Origin: Dactylosporangium vinaceum
Lineage (GTDB): Bacteria; Actinomycetota; Actinomycetes; Mycobacteriales; Micromonosporaceae
Reading direction: 5' to 3'
Length of the DNA: 64,000 bases
Assembly (NCBI RefSeq): GCF_019904175.1
Contig: NZ_CP061913.1
Span: forward strand, 8,742,001-8,806,000
Positions 24,594 through 33,351 of this stretch are shown in pieces. Made by a program: the position numbers and the translations under genes. Within the stretch, counting starts at the first letter, position 1. Every line of letters starts with the position of its first letter. The notes under the pieces are model-generated. The model was given only the letters and a program-made list of their open reading frames with translations. It did no database searches and was not told the DNA's origin.

Positions 24594-25750
24594 CCGGCCG
24601 CTCCGGGCAGCCACGGCGCGGTCCAGCCGGGGCGGGCCGCGCGGGTCAGCGCCTCCAGGTAGAAGTAGTCGCCCCACAGGTTGCCCTCGTCGACGCCGAC
24701 GCCCTTCGGCTTGTCGTAGACGCCGTGCAGGAGCAGCGCGTTCGAGTCGTCCCCGGCCGCGTAGCCGGCGATGAGGGAGGTCAGGATGCGGTCGGCGGCG
24801 TCGGCGTAGGACGGCTCCCCGAGCGCCGCGGCCAGCTCATGCAGGCCGCCGACGGCGATCGCGGCGGCCGAGCTGTCGCGCTCCTCGCCGCTGCCGTCGC
24901 CGAAGATCAGGTCCCAGTAGGCGACCTCGTCGGCCGGCAGGTGGGACAGGAACCGGTCGGCGCAGCGGCGGGCCGCGGCCAGCAGCGTCGGGTCGCCGGT
25001 GTGGCGGTGGTTGAGCGTGAAGCCGTAGATGCCCCACGCCTGGCCCCGGGCCCAGCAGGAGTCGTCGGCGTTGCCCTGCTCGGTCTCACCGCGCAGCGGG
25101 GCACCTGTCGCCGGGTCCCAGTAGAACGTGTGGAACGTGGTGTCGTCCGGACGCATGATGTGGTCGCGCAGCTGGAGCACGTGCCGGCGGGCGGCGCCGG
25201 CGTAGCGCTCGTCACCGGTGACCCGCGTCGCCCAGAACAGCAGCGGCGTGTTCATCAGGCTGTCGATGATGGTCCGGCCCCGCTGCGCCGGGTCCTGCAG
25301 ATCGCCCCACGCCTGGATGATCCCGGCCGGCTCCAGCACCCGGGTCAGCAGGTGGTCGGCGGCGGCCAGCGCGGCCCCGCGGGCGACCTCGTCGCCGGTC
25401 CGGCTCCACGGGACGACGCACGACAGCGTGTACAGGAAGCCGAGGTCGTGTGTCTCGACGTCGACGCGGCCGTGGATGCGCTCGGCGAACCCGGCCACGT
25501 GCGCCGCGGCCTGCCGCTCGTAGCGGGCGTCGCCGGTGAGCTCGTGGGCCAGCCAGATCATCCCGGGCCAGAAGCTCGTGGTCCACCCGACGTTCGCGCC
25601 GGCGCCGAGCTCCGAGGGGCGCAGCCGATACCGCCTGTCGACAGTCGTGTCGCCCGGATACAGCGAGCCGAACTCGGCGAGGTTGGTGTCGATCGTGCGC
25701 AGTGCGGCTGTGACAGCGTCGCGGACGGAGCGGACGTCACGAGACGTCAT
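24590..25750 (-). CDS. Unsaturated glucuronyl hydrolase (GH88)
   Basis: 386 residues, alpha/alpha-barrel. The two catalytic Asp of the family are visible: Asp102 in THDLGFLY and Asp163 in IIDSLMN. GH88 enzymes hydrate the 4,5-unsaturated uronic acid left by polysaccharide lyases and release it from the rest of the oligosaccharide. No signal peptide, consistent with action on imported oligosaccharides. It overlaps the upstream DUF624 gene by 14 nt and the downstream KduD gene by 4, in a continuous operon with the ABC importer. Confidence 0.9.
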   Translation of the reverse strand: MTSRDVRSVRDAVTAALRTIDTNLAEFGSLYPGDTTVDRRYRLRPSELGAGANVGWTTSFWPGMIWLAHELTGDARYERQAAAHVAGFAERIHGRVDVETHDLGFLYTLSCVVPWSRTGDEVARGAALAAADHLLTRVLEPAGIIQAWGDLQDPAQRGRTIIDSLMNTPLLFWATRVTGDERYAGAARRHVLQLRDHIMRPDDTTFHTFYWDPATGAPLRGETEQGNADDSCWARGQAWGIYGFTLNHRHTGDPTLLAAARRCADRFLSHLPADEVAYWDLIFGDGSGEERDSSAAAIAVGGLHELAAALGEPSYADAADRILTSLIAGYAAGDDSNALLLHGVYDKPKGVGVDEGNLWGDYFYLEALTRAARPGWTAPWLPGAAG

Positions 25751-26417
25751 GTGCGGTTTCTCCTTGTGGTTCCAGGGCGGCGCGCAGCGCGAACCGGCTG
25801 TTGGCCCAGACGACGTACAGCAGCGGGGCGGCCGCGAGACCGAGCGCGATCGCGGGCCGGGCGGTGAACAGGGTGAGCAGGAGCGCGAGGACGGTCAGCG
25901 ACAGCAGCGTCAACGGCCAGGCGCGGATGCCGAGGTACGCCGACACCCGCGCGACGTCCCGCAGCCGCGCGGCGGGCCGCTCCGCCAGGGCCGCGAGCCC
26001 GAGCAGCGCCGCCGCGACCACGACGAGCATGCCGGTGGCCAGCACCGGGATCGCGACCGCACCGACGGGCCGGCCCCAGGCGGCGCGGGCGTCGACGCCG
26101 AGCACGACGAGCGCGCCGGCGGCGGCCGCGCCCAGCTGGACCGCCCGGCGCAGCGAGGCCCGCCAGGCCCGCGCGAACGTGGCCACGACGGCCGTCGACC
26201 GGCCGGCGCGGTAGCCGGCGAACACCGCGAACAGCCCGCACAGCCCCGGCGCGGCGAGCGGCGCGGCCAGGGCGACAAGCGGCCACGACCGCGAGGTGTC
26301 GGTGACGAGCGCGACGGCGAGCACCGGCGCGGCCCCGAGGACGAACAGCAGGTTGCCGGCCAGCGCCAGGTACACCACGTCGAAGAGTGTCCCGATGGTC
26401 TCGTGCCGCATGCGCAT
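25737..26417 (-). CDS. DUF624/YesL-like membrane protein
   Basis: 226 residues with about five or six transmembrane helices. DUF624 proteins (YesL type) are typical companions of CUT1 ABC sugar importers in polysaccharide loci, role unknown. ATG 26417 is chosen for AAGGGG 8-9 nt upstream; GTG 26426 overlapping the permease stop is an alternative. It lies between the MalG-like permease and the GH88 gene in the operon. Confidence 0.75.
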   Translation of the reverse strand: MRMRHETIGTLFDVVYLALAGNLLFVLGAAPVLAVALVTDTSRSWPLVALAAPLAAPGLCGLFAVFAGYRAGRSTAVVATFARAWRASLRRAVQLGAAAAGALVVLGVDARAAWGRPVGAVAIPVLATGMLVVVAAALLGLAALAERPAARLRDVARVSAYLGIRAWPLTLLSLTVLALLLTLFTARPAIALGLAAAPLLYVVWANSRFALRAALEPQGETAHDVS

Positions 26418-26422
26418 GCCGC

Positions 26423-27316
26423 TCACCCCTTGAGCCCGCTGGTGGCGAGGCCCTCGACGAAGTACCGCTGGCCGAGCAGGAAGATGACCGCGATCGGCAG
26501 CACCGACAGCACGGACCCGGTCATGATCAGGGCATATTCGGCGTTGTACTGCGAGATGAACGTCGAGAGCCCCAGCTGGATGGTGCGCAGGTCGGGGCTG
26601 CGCAGGTAGAGCAGCGGCCCGAGATAGTCGTTCCAGGTGCCGACGAAGGTGAGCAGCGTCAGGCTGGCCAGCGCCGGCATCGACAGCGGCAGCATGATGC
26701 GCCGGTAGATGCCGTACTCGCTCATGCCGTCCATCCGCGCGGCCTCGGACAGCTCCTCGGGGATCGTCTCGTAGTACTGCTTCATGAGGAACACCCCGAG
26801 CGCCGCGAACGCCTGCAGCGCGACGATCGACCACCGCGTGTCGGACAGCCCGGCCTTCGACATGAGCACGAACTGGGGCACCATGTACGACTGCCACGGC
26901 ACCGCGATCGTGGCGACGTAGGCCAGGAACAGCGCGTCGCGGCCCCGGAACCGGATCTTGGCGAACCCGTACGCGGCGAAGCTGCCCGTGAGGACCTGCA
27001 GGAACGTGATGACGACCGCCAGGAACAGGGTGTTGCCCAGCCAGGTGCCCATATCCGACTTGTGCCAGATGTCGACGTAGTTCTGCCACACCACGGTGTC
27101 GGGGATCCAGGTGATCGGCGCGGTGAACACCTCGTTGTTGTGCTTCAGCGAGGACAGCAGCATCCAGAAGAACGGCAGCAGCAGGCCGGCGGCGGCGAGG
27201 AGCAGCACGAGGTACCCCAGCAGCCGCCAGAACGGGCCGACCCGCCGGCCACCACCGGACCCGGGAGCGGGGGCCGTCCCCGCGTCGAGCTTCGGCCCGT
27301 CGAGCAGTGTTGTCAC
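26423..27316 (-). CDS. ABC sugar permease, MalG-like (CUT1)
   Basis: 297 residues, six transmembrane helices. The EAA loop appears as EAARMDGMSEYGIYRRIMLP near residue 200, for docking an ATPase. Partner of the MalF-like permease and the binding protein upstream. The GTG overlaps the stop of the MalF-like gene (GTGA). No ATPase gene lies in the operon; CUT1 importers in actinomycetes commonly share an MsiK-type ATPase encoded elsewhere. Confidence 0.9.
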   Translation of the reverse strand: MTTLLDGPKLDAGTAPAPGSGGGRRVGPFWRLLGYLVLLLAAAGLLLPFFWMLLSSLKHNNEVFTAPITWIPDTVVWQNYVDIWHKSDMGTWLGNTLFLAVVITFLQVLTGSFAAYGFAKIRFRGRDALFLAYVATIAVPWQSYMVPQFVLMSKAGLSDTRWSIVALQAFAALGVFLMKQYYETIPEELSEAARMDGMSEYGIYRRIMLPLSMPALASLTLLTFVGTWNDYLGPLLYLRSPDLRTIQLGLSTFISQYNAEYALIMTGSVLSVLPIAVIFLLGQRYFVEGLATSGLKG

Positions 27317-28215
27317 GATGCCCTCCGCTTGTTCACGGCGAACTGCACGGCGGTGATGAGCAGGCAGATCGCGAAGAGCACGACCGAGATCGCCGACGCG
27401 TAGCCGAACTGGTTCTCCAGAAAGCCCTTCTGCCAGATGTACTGCGACAGCACGAGTGTCGACTGGCCCGGCCCGCCGTTGGTCAGCAGCAGGATGAGGT
27501 CGAAGACCTTGAAGCTGCCGATGGTGAGCATGACGGTGACGAAGAACGTGGTCGGGCGCAGGCCCGGCACCGTCACCGCCCGGAAGCGCTGCCAGGCGTT
27601 GGCGCCGTCGATGCGGGCGGCCTCGTAGAGCTGGGTCGGCACCGTCTGCAGGCCGGCCAGGAAGATGAGCATGTAGTAGCCCATCTCGCGCCAGGTGCCA
27701 ACGATGATGACGGCCGGCATCGACCAGTCCGACGACACCGTCCAGCCCGGCGGGTGCGCGACGCCCAGGGCCCGCAGCAGCGCGTTGACCGGGCCGAACT
27801 CGGGGCTGAACAGCATGTTCCAGACCTGGGCGATCGCCACGATCGAGGTGATGTAGGGGAAGAACGCCACGGTGCGGAAGAACGCGACGCCGCGCAGCCG
27901 GCGGTTGAGCAGCAGGGCCAGCCCGAGCGCGGCGCCCATCGTGAGCGGGATGTGGAACACGGTGTAGACGACCGTGTTCCACAGGGCCGTCCAGAAGCTG
28001 TCGTCGTGCCACATCTGCTCGAAGTTGGCGACGCCGACCCACTCCGCGACCCCGAAGATGTTCCAGTCGGTGAACGCGTAATAGAACAGCGTGACCACCG
28101 GCACGAGCGTCAGCAGGGCGAAGCCGATGAAGTTCGGCAGGATGAACGACCAGCCGAGCAGCGCGTTGCGCACGGCGGGCCGGACGCGCCGGCGAGGCGG
28201 CGACAGGGTTGCCAT
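27313..28215 (-). CDS. ABC sugar permease, MalF-like (CUT1)
   Basis: 300 residues, about six transmembrane helices. The EAA motif EAARIDGANAWQRFRAVTVP lies near residue 210. Forms the membrane channel with the MalG-like permease for oligosaccharide uptake. It starts 66 bp after the binding-protein gene, across a strong hairpin that probably allows more binding protein than permease. Confidence 0.9.
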   Translation of the reverse strand: MATLSPPRRRVRPAVRNALLGWSFILPNFIGFALLTLVPVVTLFYYAFTDWNIFGVAEWVGVANFEQMWHDDSFWTALWNTVVYTVFHIPLTMGAALGLALLLNRRLRGVAFFRTVAFFPYITSIVAIAQVWNMLFSPEFGPVNALLRALGVAHPPGWTVSSDWSMPAVIIVGTWREMGYYMLIFLAGLQTVPTQLYEAARIDGANAWQRFRAVTVPGLRPTTFFVTVMLTIGSFKVFDLILLLTNGGPGQSTLVLSQYIWQKGFLENQFGYASAISVVLFAICLLITAVQFAVNKRRAS

Positions 28216-28233
28216 GGAGGTCTCCCGGGGTGT

Positions 28234-28264
28234 GGGCCGCCGGTGCAGCAGGCACCGGCGGCCC
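28234..28264 (-). terminator. 13-bp hairpin between binding protein and permease genes
   Basis: Perfect 13-bp arms (28234-28246 and 28252-28264) with a 5-nt loop. No clear T-run on the minus strand, so it more likely attenuates or stabilises mRNA than ends it fully. Confidence 0.6.
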
Positions 28265-28281
28265 GGGGATCTGGTGCGGGA

Positions 28282-29589
28282 CTACTTGTTCAGGACCTCG
28301 TTCTTGGCCCGGTCCTGGGCGGCCTTGATCGCGCCGTCGACGTCCTTGCTGCCCGACAGCACCGCGGAGTGCATGTCGTTGAGGAGGTTCTGCAGGCCCG
28401 CCGTGTACTTCGAGACCGGGTTCTCGGGCCGGGTCTCGTGCGTGGAGAACGCGAACTTCGACACGTCGTCGCTCGGCATGCCCTTGAGCGCGAACAGGTC
28501 GCCGGTCACCGCGGCCGTGTCGGCCGGGGTGATGCCGATCCCGGCCAGGCTCTTGGCGCCCTGCTGGCTGGCCGCGTAGGCGAGGAACGCCTTGGCCGCG
28601 GCCACCTTCTGCTTGTCGATGCCCGCGTTGATGCCGAGCCCGGTCGGGTCGCCGAAGGTGATCGGCTTCTTCGACGTGCCGGTGGTGCTCGCGTCGAACT
28701 GCGGCGCCGGTGCCATGCCCCAGGCGAACGTGTCGGCGTCACCCGTCGACTGCTGCTTCAGCAGCGTGGCGATGTACCAGGTGCCCATGAGCATCATCGC
28801 CGCCGACTGCTTGCCGAACTGCGCCTGATACGTGAGCTTGTTCGTGGTCGCGGTGCCGAACGTCGGCTGGGCGCCCGCGGTCTGCAGGTCGAGCGAGCGG
28901 CTGTAGTACGGCTTGAGGTAGCCGAAGTCGCCGCTCTCCAGCTTGGCCCCGGGCGTCTGCGCGAGCGCGAAGCCCTGCACCGTCGACTGCCAGACGTGCT
29001 GGTAGTCGCCGAGCGCGCTGGAGCCGGCGCCCTTGAGCGCGGTGGTCAGCCGCTTCGCCGCGGCGGCGTAGTCGTCCCAGGTCCAGGAGCTGTCGGGGTA
29101 CTGCACACCGGCCTTGTCGAACAGCGCCCGGTTGTAGAACAGGACCCACGAGTCCTGCCGGTACGGTACTGCCCACGTCTTGCCGTCGACCTTGTAGCCG
29201 GACAGGCCGCCGACCTTGTCGTCGAGCTTGCCGGCCACGTCGGAGACGTCCAGCAGCTGCTTGCCCGACTGGTACGTGTAGAAGTTCTTCAGGTTCTTCT
29301 GGATGTAGATGTCCGGGGCCTTCTTCGCCGCCAGGTCCGCGATCATCTGCGTGTCGTAGTTCGTGGCGTCGTACTCCTTGAGCTCGACCGTCACGTTGGG
29401 GTTGGCGGCGTGGAAGCCGTCGGCGAGGGTCTTGAACTCGGGAGTGGTGGCCAGGCTCCAGCCGGCCAGGCTGAGCGTGATCGGGCCGGTCGGCATGGTC
29501 TCCGGCGCGGCATCGTCGTCGCCGCAGCCGGCCAGCGTGAGTGCAAGGGCCGCGACGACGCTCACCGTGGCCGTGAACGAGCGCTTCAT
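28282..29589 (-). CDS. ABC sugar-binding lipoprotein (CUT1)
   Basis: 435 residues. Signal peptide with lipobox LAGC, acylated Cys22, then a mature extracytoplasmic solute-binding protein of the SBP_bac_1 type. Captures oligosaccharides for the two permeases downstream. The ATG overlaps the stop of the DUF2264 gene (ATGA). Ligand is inferred to be an (unsaturated) uronate oligosaccharide from the neighbouring GH88, lyase-like and KduD genes. Confidence 0.9.
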   Translation of the reverse strand: MKRSFTATVSVVAALALTLAGCGDDDAAPETMPTGPITLSLAGWSLATTPEFKTLADGFHAANPNVTVELKEYDATNYDTQMIADLAAKKAPDIYIQKNLKNFYTYQSGKQLLDVSDVAGKLDDKVGGLSGYKVDGKTWAVPYRQDSWVLFYNRALFDKAGVQYPDSSWTWDDYAAAAKRLTTALKGAGSSALGDYQHVWQSTVQGFALAQTPGAKLESGDFGYLKPYYSRSLDLQTAGAQPTFGTATTNKLTYQAQFGKQSAAMMLMGTWYIATLLKQQSTGDADTFAWGMAPAPQFDASTTGTSKKPITFGDPTGLGINAGIDKQKVAAAKAFLAYAASQQGAKSLAGIGITPADTAAVTGDLFALKGMPSDDVSKFAFSTHETRPENPVSKYTAGLQNLLNDMHSAVLSGSKDVDGAIKAAQDRAKNEVLNK

Positions 29590-31463
29590 CCCTTCTCCTT
29601 CAGGGTGATGGGGTGTGGGGTGTCCGCGCCGTCGGGCCAGGTGACCCGCACGTGCAACGTTTCACCGGACTCGTCCAGCGTCACGGTGCACGGTGCCGGC
29701 GCGGGGGCGGTGCTGAGTTCGACGAGCGCGGCGAGCCACCGGCCCGGGCGCACGGGGTACTCGAGCCAGGGGATGCGGACCGGGCCGCCGAGGGGGCCGC
29801 CGTCGGGGCGCACGGCGATACCGCTTACCGATGGTGCGTCAGCTGTCAGGTCGACGACGGTGGAGGTGAGCCGGTCGCCGGTGACGGGCCAGCCGCCGAC
29901 GCGCAGTGTCACGGCGTCAGCGCTCGGCCGGTCGACGCGGACGAGGCGGACCTCCCACGGGCCGCGCACGACCGAGTAGACGGTGATGTCGCCGGCGTGG
30001 CGGGCCGGGCCCGTCCGGCCGCCGCCGTGGTCGCGCTGCCCCGGCTCGGCCTCGACCCAGTGGGCGGCCGTGCGCGATCCGGCGATGCCCGCGGCACCGT
30101 CGAGGCGAACGTCAAGGGTGGTCAGGCCGGCCCGGTGGGTGTGGCGGCCGTCGCGGTCGACGAGCACCACCGACTGGTCGAGCGGATCGGTCCAGGCGGC
30201 CTCGTCCAGGACCGGGGCGGTCGCGGTGGAGTAGCCGATCCGGGCGTAGAGCGGCGAGTCGCCGCCGTCGGAGCCCTCGATGTCGTGGTCGGTGCCGTGG
30301 TTGACGACGCGCACGACACCGTCGCGGCGCGTGCCGGCCACGAGCCAGCCGGGCGCCACGATCGCGCGCAGCGTGTCGCGCTCCTCGACCGGCAGCGGCT
30401 CGGCCGGCGACGTCCACAGTGGATGCCCGGCCGGCAGCGCGATGCCGAGCAGCCCCTTGCTCGCCCAATACGGCGAGGCCGGCCCCGAATACGCCTGGGC
30501 CAGCCGCGGCCAGGGCGCGTGCCAGCCGACGGTGAGCAGGCCGTCCGCGCCGGGCGCGCCGTGGTCGGCGAAGTGCCGCACGATCCGCTCGGCCGCGTGG
30601 CGCAGGCGGCCCGGCGCCAGCGACGGCACCCCGGCCAGGCCGCCGACCCAGAACGGCGCTGCGGCGGCGAACCGGTAGATCAGGCTGCGGCCCTGCAGCA
30701 GCGGCGAGCCGTCGGCGCCGACCAGCTCGATCGCGTCGGTGAGGTAGCGGTCCAGGTCGGCCCGGTCGCGCTCGATGCGGCCCGCGGCCAGGTCCTCCGC
30801 GCCGGCCATCCGGGCCCACAGCGTCGGGTAGAGGTGCAGCGCCCAGCCGGTGTAGTGGTCGTAGGCGCGGCCGGCACCGTCGGCGAGCCAGCCGTCGGCA
30901 CGGCGGAACGTGTCGTGGGTCGCGAGATCCTCGGCCACGTCGGCGGCCGACCAGGGCCCGCCGACGGAGCGCAGGAACGTCTGCACCACGAGCCGGAACC
31001 AGACCCAGTTGATCCGGGGGTACGTCGGGTCGCCGACGGCCGGCGCGAGGTATTCGACGACCCGCCCGCGCACGCTCGCATCGAGCCTCGACCAGAGCCA
31101 GTCCCTGGTCAGGTCCAGCATCAGCGCGATCGAGGCGGCCTCGACCTTCGCCTGGCCGTGCTCGTCCAGCCGGGTCCAGCGCTCGGGCGAGTCCGGGTCG
31201 GTGCCGGTGGCGAGGCCGGTGGAGTACCACTCGAGGAGCTCGGTCGCGACCGGCCCCTCGCCGCGGTCCCCCGCGATGCGGAACCCGGCCAGCAGCAACG
31301 TCCGGGCGAACCCTTCGAGGCCGTCGATCGCGCGGCCGTAGCCGCCCTCGGGGCCGGGCGGGGTGATCCGCGCGTGGCCGGGTGAGGCGTGCCGGCGGGC
31401 GGCCGCGAGCAGGCCGTCGGCGAACCGCAGCCAATCGTCGCGGAGCCACTCGGTTCCAGGCAC
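29586..31463 (-). CDS. DUF2264 family protein (possible uronate glycoside hydrolase)
   Basis: 625 residues. The N-terminal two-thirds matches the DUF2264 alpha-barrel layout, with SPGHARITPPGPEGGYGRA and LEGFARTLLLAGFRI near residues 25-60. A beta-rich C-terminal third follows. DUF2264 proteins have been linked to beta-glucuronidase activity (CAZy GH154), from memory and not checked. GTG 31463 follows GGAGGG. First gene of the operon for the importer, GH88 and KduD. No signal peptide. Confidence 0.7.
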   Translation of the reverse strand: MPGTEWLRDDWLRFADGLLAAARRHASPGHARITPPGPEGGYGRAIDGLEGFARTLLLAGFRIAGDRGEGPVATELLEWYSTGLATGTDPDSPERWTRLDEHGQAKVEAASIALMLDLTRDWLWSRLDASVRGRVVEYLAPAVGDPTYPRINWVWFRLVVQTFLRSVGGPWSAADVAEDLATHDTFRRADGWLADGAGRAYDHYTGWALHLYPTLWARMAGAEDLAAGRIERDRADLDRYLTDAIELVGADGSPLLQGRSLIYRFAAAAPFWVGGLAGVPSLAPGRLRHAAERIVRHFADHGAPGADGLLTVGWHAPWPRLAQAYSGPASPYWASKGLLGIALPAGHPLWTSPAEPLPVEERDTLRAIVAPGWLVAGTRRDGVVRVVNHGTDHDIEGSDGGDSPLYARIGYSTATAPVLDEAAWTDPLDQSVVLVDRDGRHTHRAGLTTLDVRLDGAAGIAGSRTAAHWVEAEPGQRDHGGGRTGPARHAGDITVYSVVRGPWEVRLVRVDRPSADAVTLRVGGWPVTGDRLTSTVVDLTADAPSVSGIAVRPDGGPLGGPVRIPWLEYPVRPGRWLAALVELSTAPAPAPCTVTLDESGETLHVRVTWPDGADTPHPITLKEKG

Positions 31464-31515
31464 GTCGCTGCCCTCCGGCTCATGTCGGCCAGGTGAACGG
31501 CCGGCGTTTCCGGGA

Positions 31516-31544
31516 AGTAAAACGCTCACAATCGACCATGTCAA
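31516..31544 (-). promoter_or_regulatory. Promoter of the uronate/ABC operon
   Basis: On the minus strand TTGACA (31544-31539) is separated by 17 bp from TTTACT (31521-31516), which gives a start near 31508, ahead of the DUF2264 GTG at 31463. Confidence 0.7.
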
Positions 31545-31570
31545 TCCCAAGAGACCCTACATATTCAAAA

Positions 31571-31588
31571 GTGATCTGATACGATCAC
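31571..31588. promoter_or_regulatory. Operator in the divergent lyase/ABC region
   Basis: GTGATC and GATCAC form perfect arms around TGATAC. A possible -10 (TACGAT) for the heparinase-like gene lies inside it. Likely site for the hybrid regulator encoded downstream. Confidence 0.5.
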
Positions 31589-31617
31589 GATCGCTCACAC
31601 CCCCCTCTGAGGAGCCC

Positions 31618-33351
31618 ATGTTCACGCTGCCGCCCTGGGACCCGTCGGCCGCCGACCCGCCGACGCTCGCCGCCCTGCGCACCCGGGCCGAAGCGGTCGC
31701 CGGCACGCCGTGGCCGGTGCCGCGCGCCCGGGACTACGCGCGGTACTTCCGCGACGGCGACCGCGACGCCTACGAACAGCTGATCTGGGCCCGCGACAGG
31801 CGCCTGAGCCGGGCCGTCGCCCTCGCCGCCGCCACCCGCTCGCCGGACTGGCTCGACGAGGCGGCCGACGGCATCCAGCTGCTGTGCGAGCAGAGCAGCT
31901 GGTGCTGGCCCGCCCACGACGACACGTTCAGCCGCCACGGCGCGGTGGTGCCGACCGTCACCGACCCCTACCTCGACCTCGGCGCGTCGGAGATCGCCGC
32001 CCAGCTCGCGTGGGCCGACCACGTGCTGGGCGAGCAGCTCGACGCCCGCGTCCCCGGCCTGCGCGCCCGCATCCGGCACGAGGCCGACGTGCGGGTGCTG
32101 ACCCCGTTCGAGCACCGCCGCGACTGGCACTGGCTCGGCCTCGACGGGCCCGTCGGCAACTGGACGCCGTGGATTCACGGCAACGTCCTGGTCGCCGCGA
32201 CGCTGGCCCCCGACCGGCGGCGGCGCGAGCGGCTGGTCGCGGCGGCCGTCGGCGGGCTGGAGCGCTTCGCGGCCGCGCTGCCCGAGGACGGCGCCATCGA
32301 CGAGGGGTACTCCTACTGGTGGAACGGCGCCGCCCGGCTGCTCGAGGCGCTCGACCTGCTCGACCGGCCGATCGACGGGAAGCTGCGGGCCACTGTCGCG
32401 TTCCCGCACTCGGTGCATCTCGGCGGCCCCTGGTACCTCAACCACGCCGACGGCCAGGCCCGCCCGACGCTCGACCAGCCGTGGGCGGTGCTGCACCGGG
32501 CCGCCCGCCGGGCCGATGACCGCGCGGCCGAGGCGCACGCGGCCGCCCACCGGGTCCCCGGCGGCCCGGTGGCCGGCGAGGAGCAGGGCCTCGGCCGGCT
32601 GCTCCTGGCCCTGACCGACCGGGCCTGGCGCGACGCCGTCCCCGGGGCGGCCGGGCCCGTGGCCGGCGACGTGTGGTTCCCGTCGACGCAGGTGCTCATC
32701 GCCCGGGACCCGGCCGGGCTGACGCTCGCCGTCAAGGGCGGGCACAACGACGAGCACCACAACCACAACGACGTCGGCAGCGTGGTCGTGGCCCTGCGCG
32801 GGGTACCGGTGCTGGTGGACCCCGGGCGGCCGACGTACACGGCGCAGACGTTCTCCGACCGGCGCTACGAGCTCTGGACGATGCAGAGCGGCTGGCACAA
32901 CACGCCGGTGCTGGGCGGCGCGTTCCAGGAGCCCGGGCGCGCGGCGGCCGCGGCCGGCGTCGTCGCCGCGGGTTCGGGGCTGTCGCTGGAGCTCGGCGCG
33001 GCGTATCCGGGCGGCCACCGGTGGCGGCGGGCGGCGCGCCTGGATCGCGCGTCCGGGCGCGTGACGGTGACTGACGCCTGGCACCTGGCGGGCCATGTGG
33101 GTGGCACCGAGATCCGCTGGATGATCGCGGGCACCCTGCGGGTCGATGACGGGCGGGCCGAGATCGACGCGCTCGACGGGGCCGGCACCGTCGTGCTGAC
33201 CTGGCCGGCCCGGCACCCGTGGGCCGTTGTCGTGCGTGAGCTGGACGACCCCATGCTCAGCGACGTGTGGGGCGAGCGGCTCACCCGGCTGGACATCACC
33301 GTCGCGGAGCCGGTCGGTACCCTCGAACTGAGCATTGAGGAGCTTCGGTGA
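31618..33351 (+). CDS. Heparinase II/III-like polysaccharide lyase
   Basis: 577 residues. An alpha-helical toroid N-terminal region and a beta-sandwich C-terminal half. The HNDEHHNHND cluster near residues 375-384 followed by GVPVLVDPG is the signature of heparinase II/III proteins, which cleave uronic-acid polymers by beta-elimination and leave unsaturated ends for GH88. No signal peptide, so it may act on imported oligomers. ATG 31618 has GAGGAG upstream. The stop overlaps the regulator GTG (GTGA). Confidence 0.83.
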   Translation: MFTLPPWDPSAADPPTLAALRTRAEAVAGTPWPVPRARDYARYFRDGDRDAYEQLIWARDRRLSRAVALAAATRSPDWLDEAADGIQLLCEQSSWCWPAHDDTFSRHGAVVPTVTDPYLDLGASEIAAQLAWADHVLGEQLDARVPGLRARIRHEADVRVLTPFEHRRDWHWLGLDGPVGNWTPWIHGNVLVAATLAPDRRRRERLVAAAVGGLERFAAALPEDGAIDEGYSYWWNGAARLLEALDLLDRPIDGKLRATVAFPHSVHLGGPWYLNHADGQARPTLDQPWAVLHRAARRADDRAAEAHAAAHRVPGGPVAGEEQGLGRLLLALTDRAWRDAVPGAAGPVAGDVWFPSTQVLIARDPAGLTLAVKGGHNDEHHNHNDVGSVVVALRGVPVLVDPGRPTYTAQTFSDRRYELWTMQSGWHNTPVLGGAFQEPGRAAAAAGVVAAGSGLSLELGAAYPGGHRWRRAARLDRASGRVTVTDAWHLAGHVGGTEIRWMIAGTLRVDDGRAEIDALDGAGTVVLTWPARHPWAVVVRELDDPMLSDVWGERLTRLDITVAEPVGTLELSIEELR

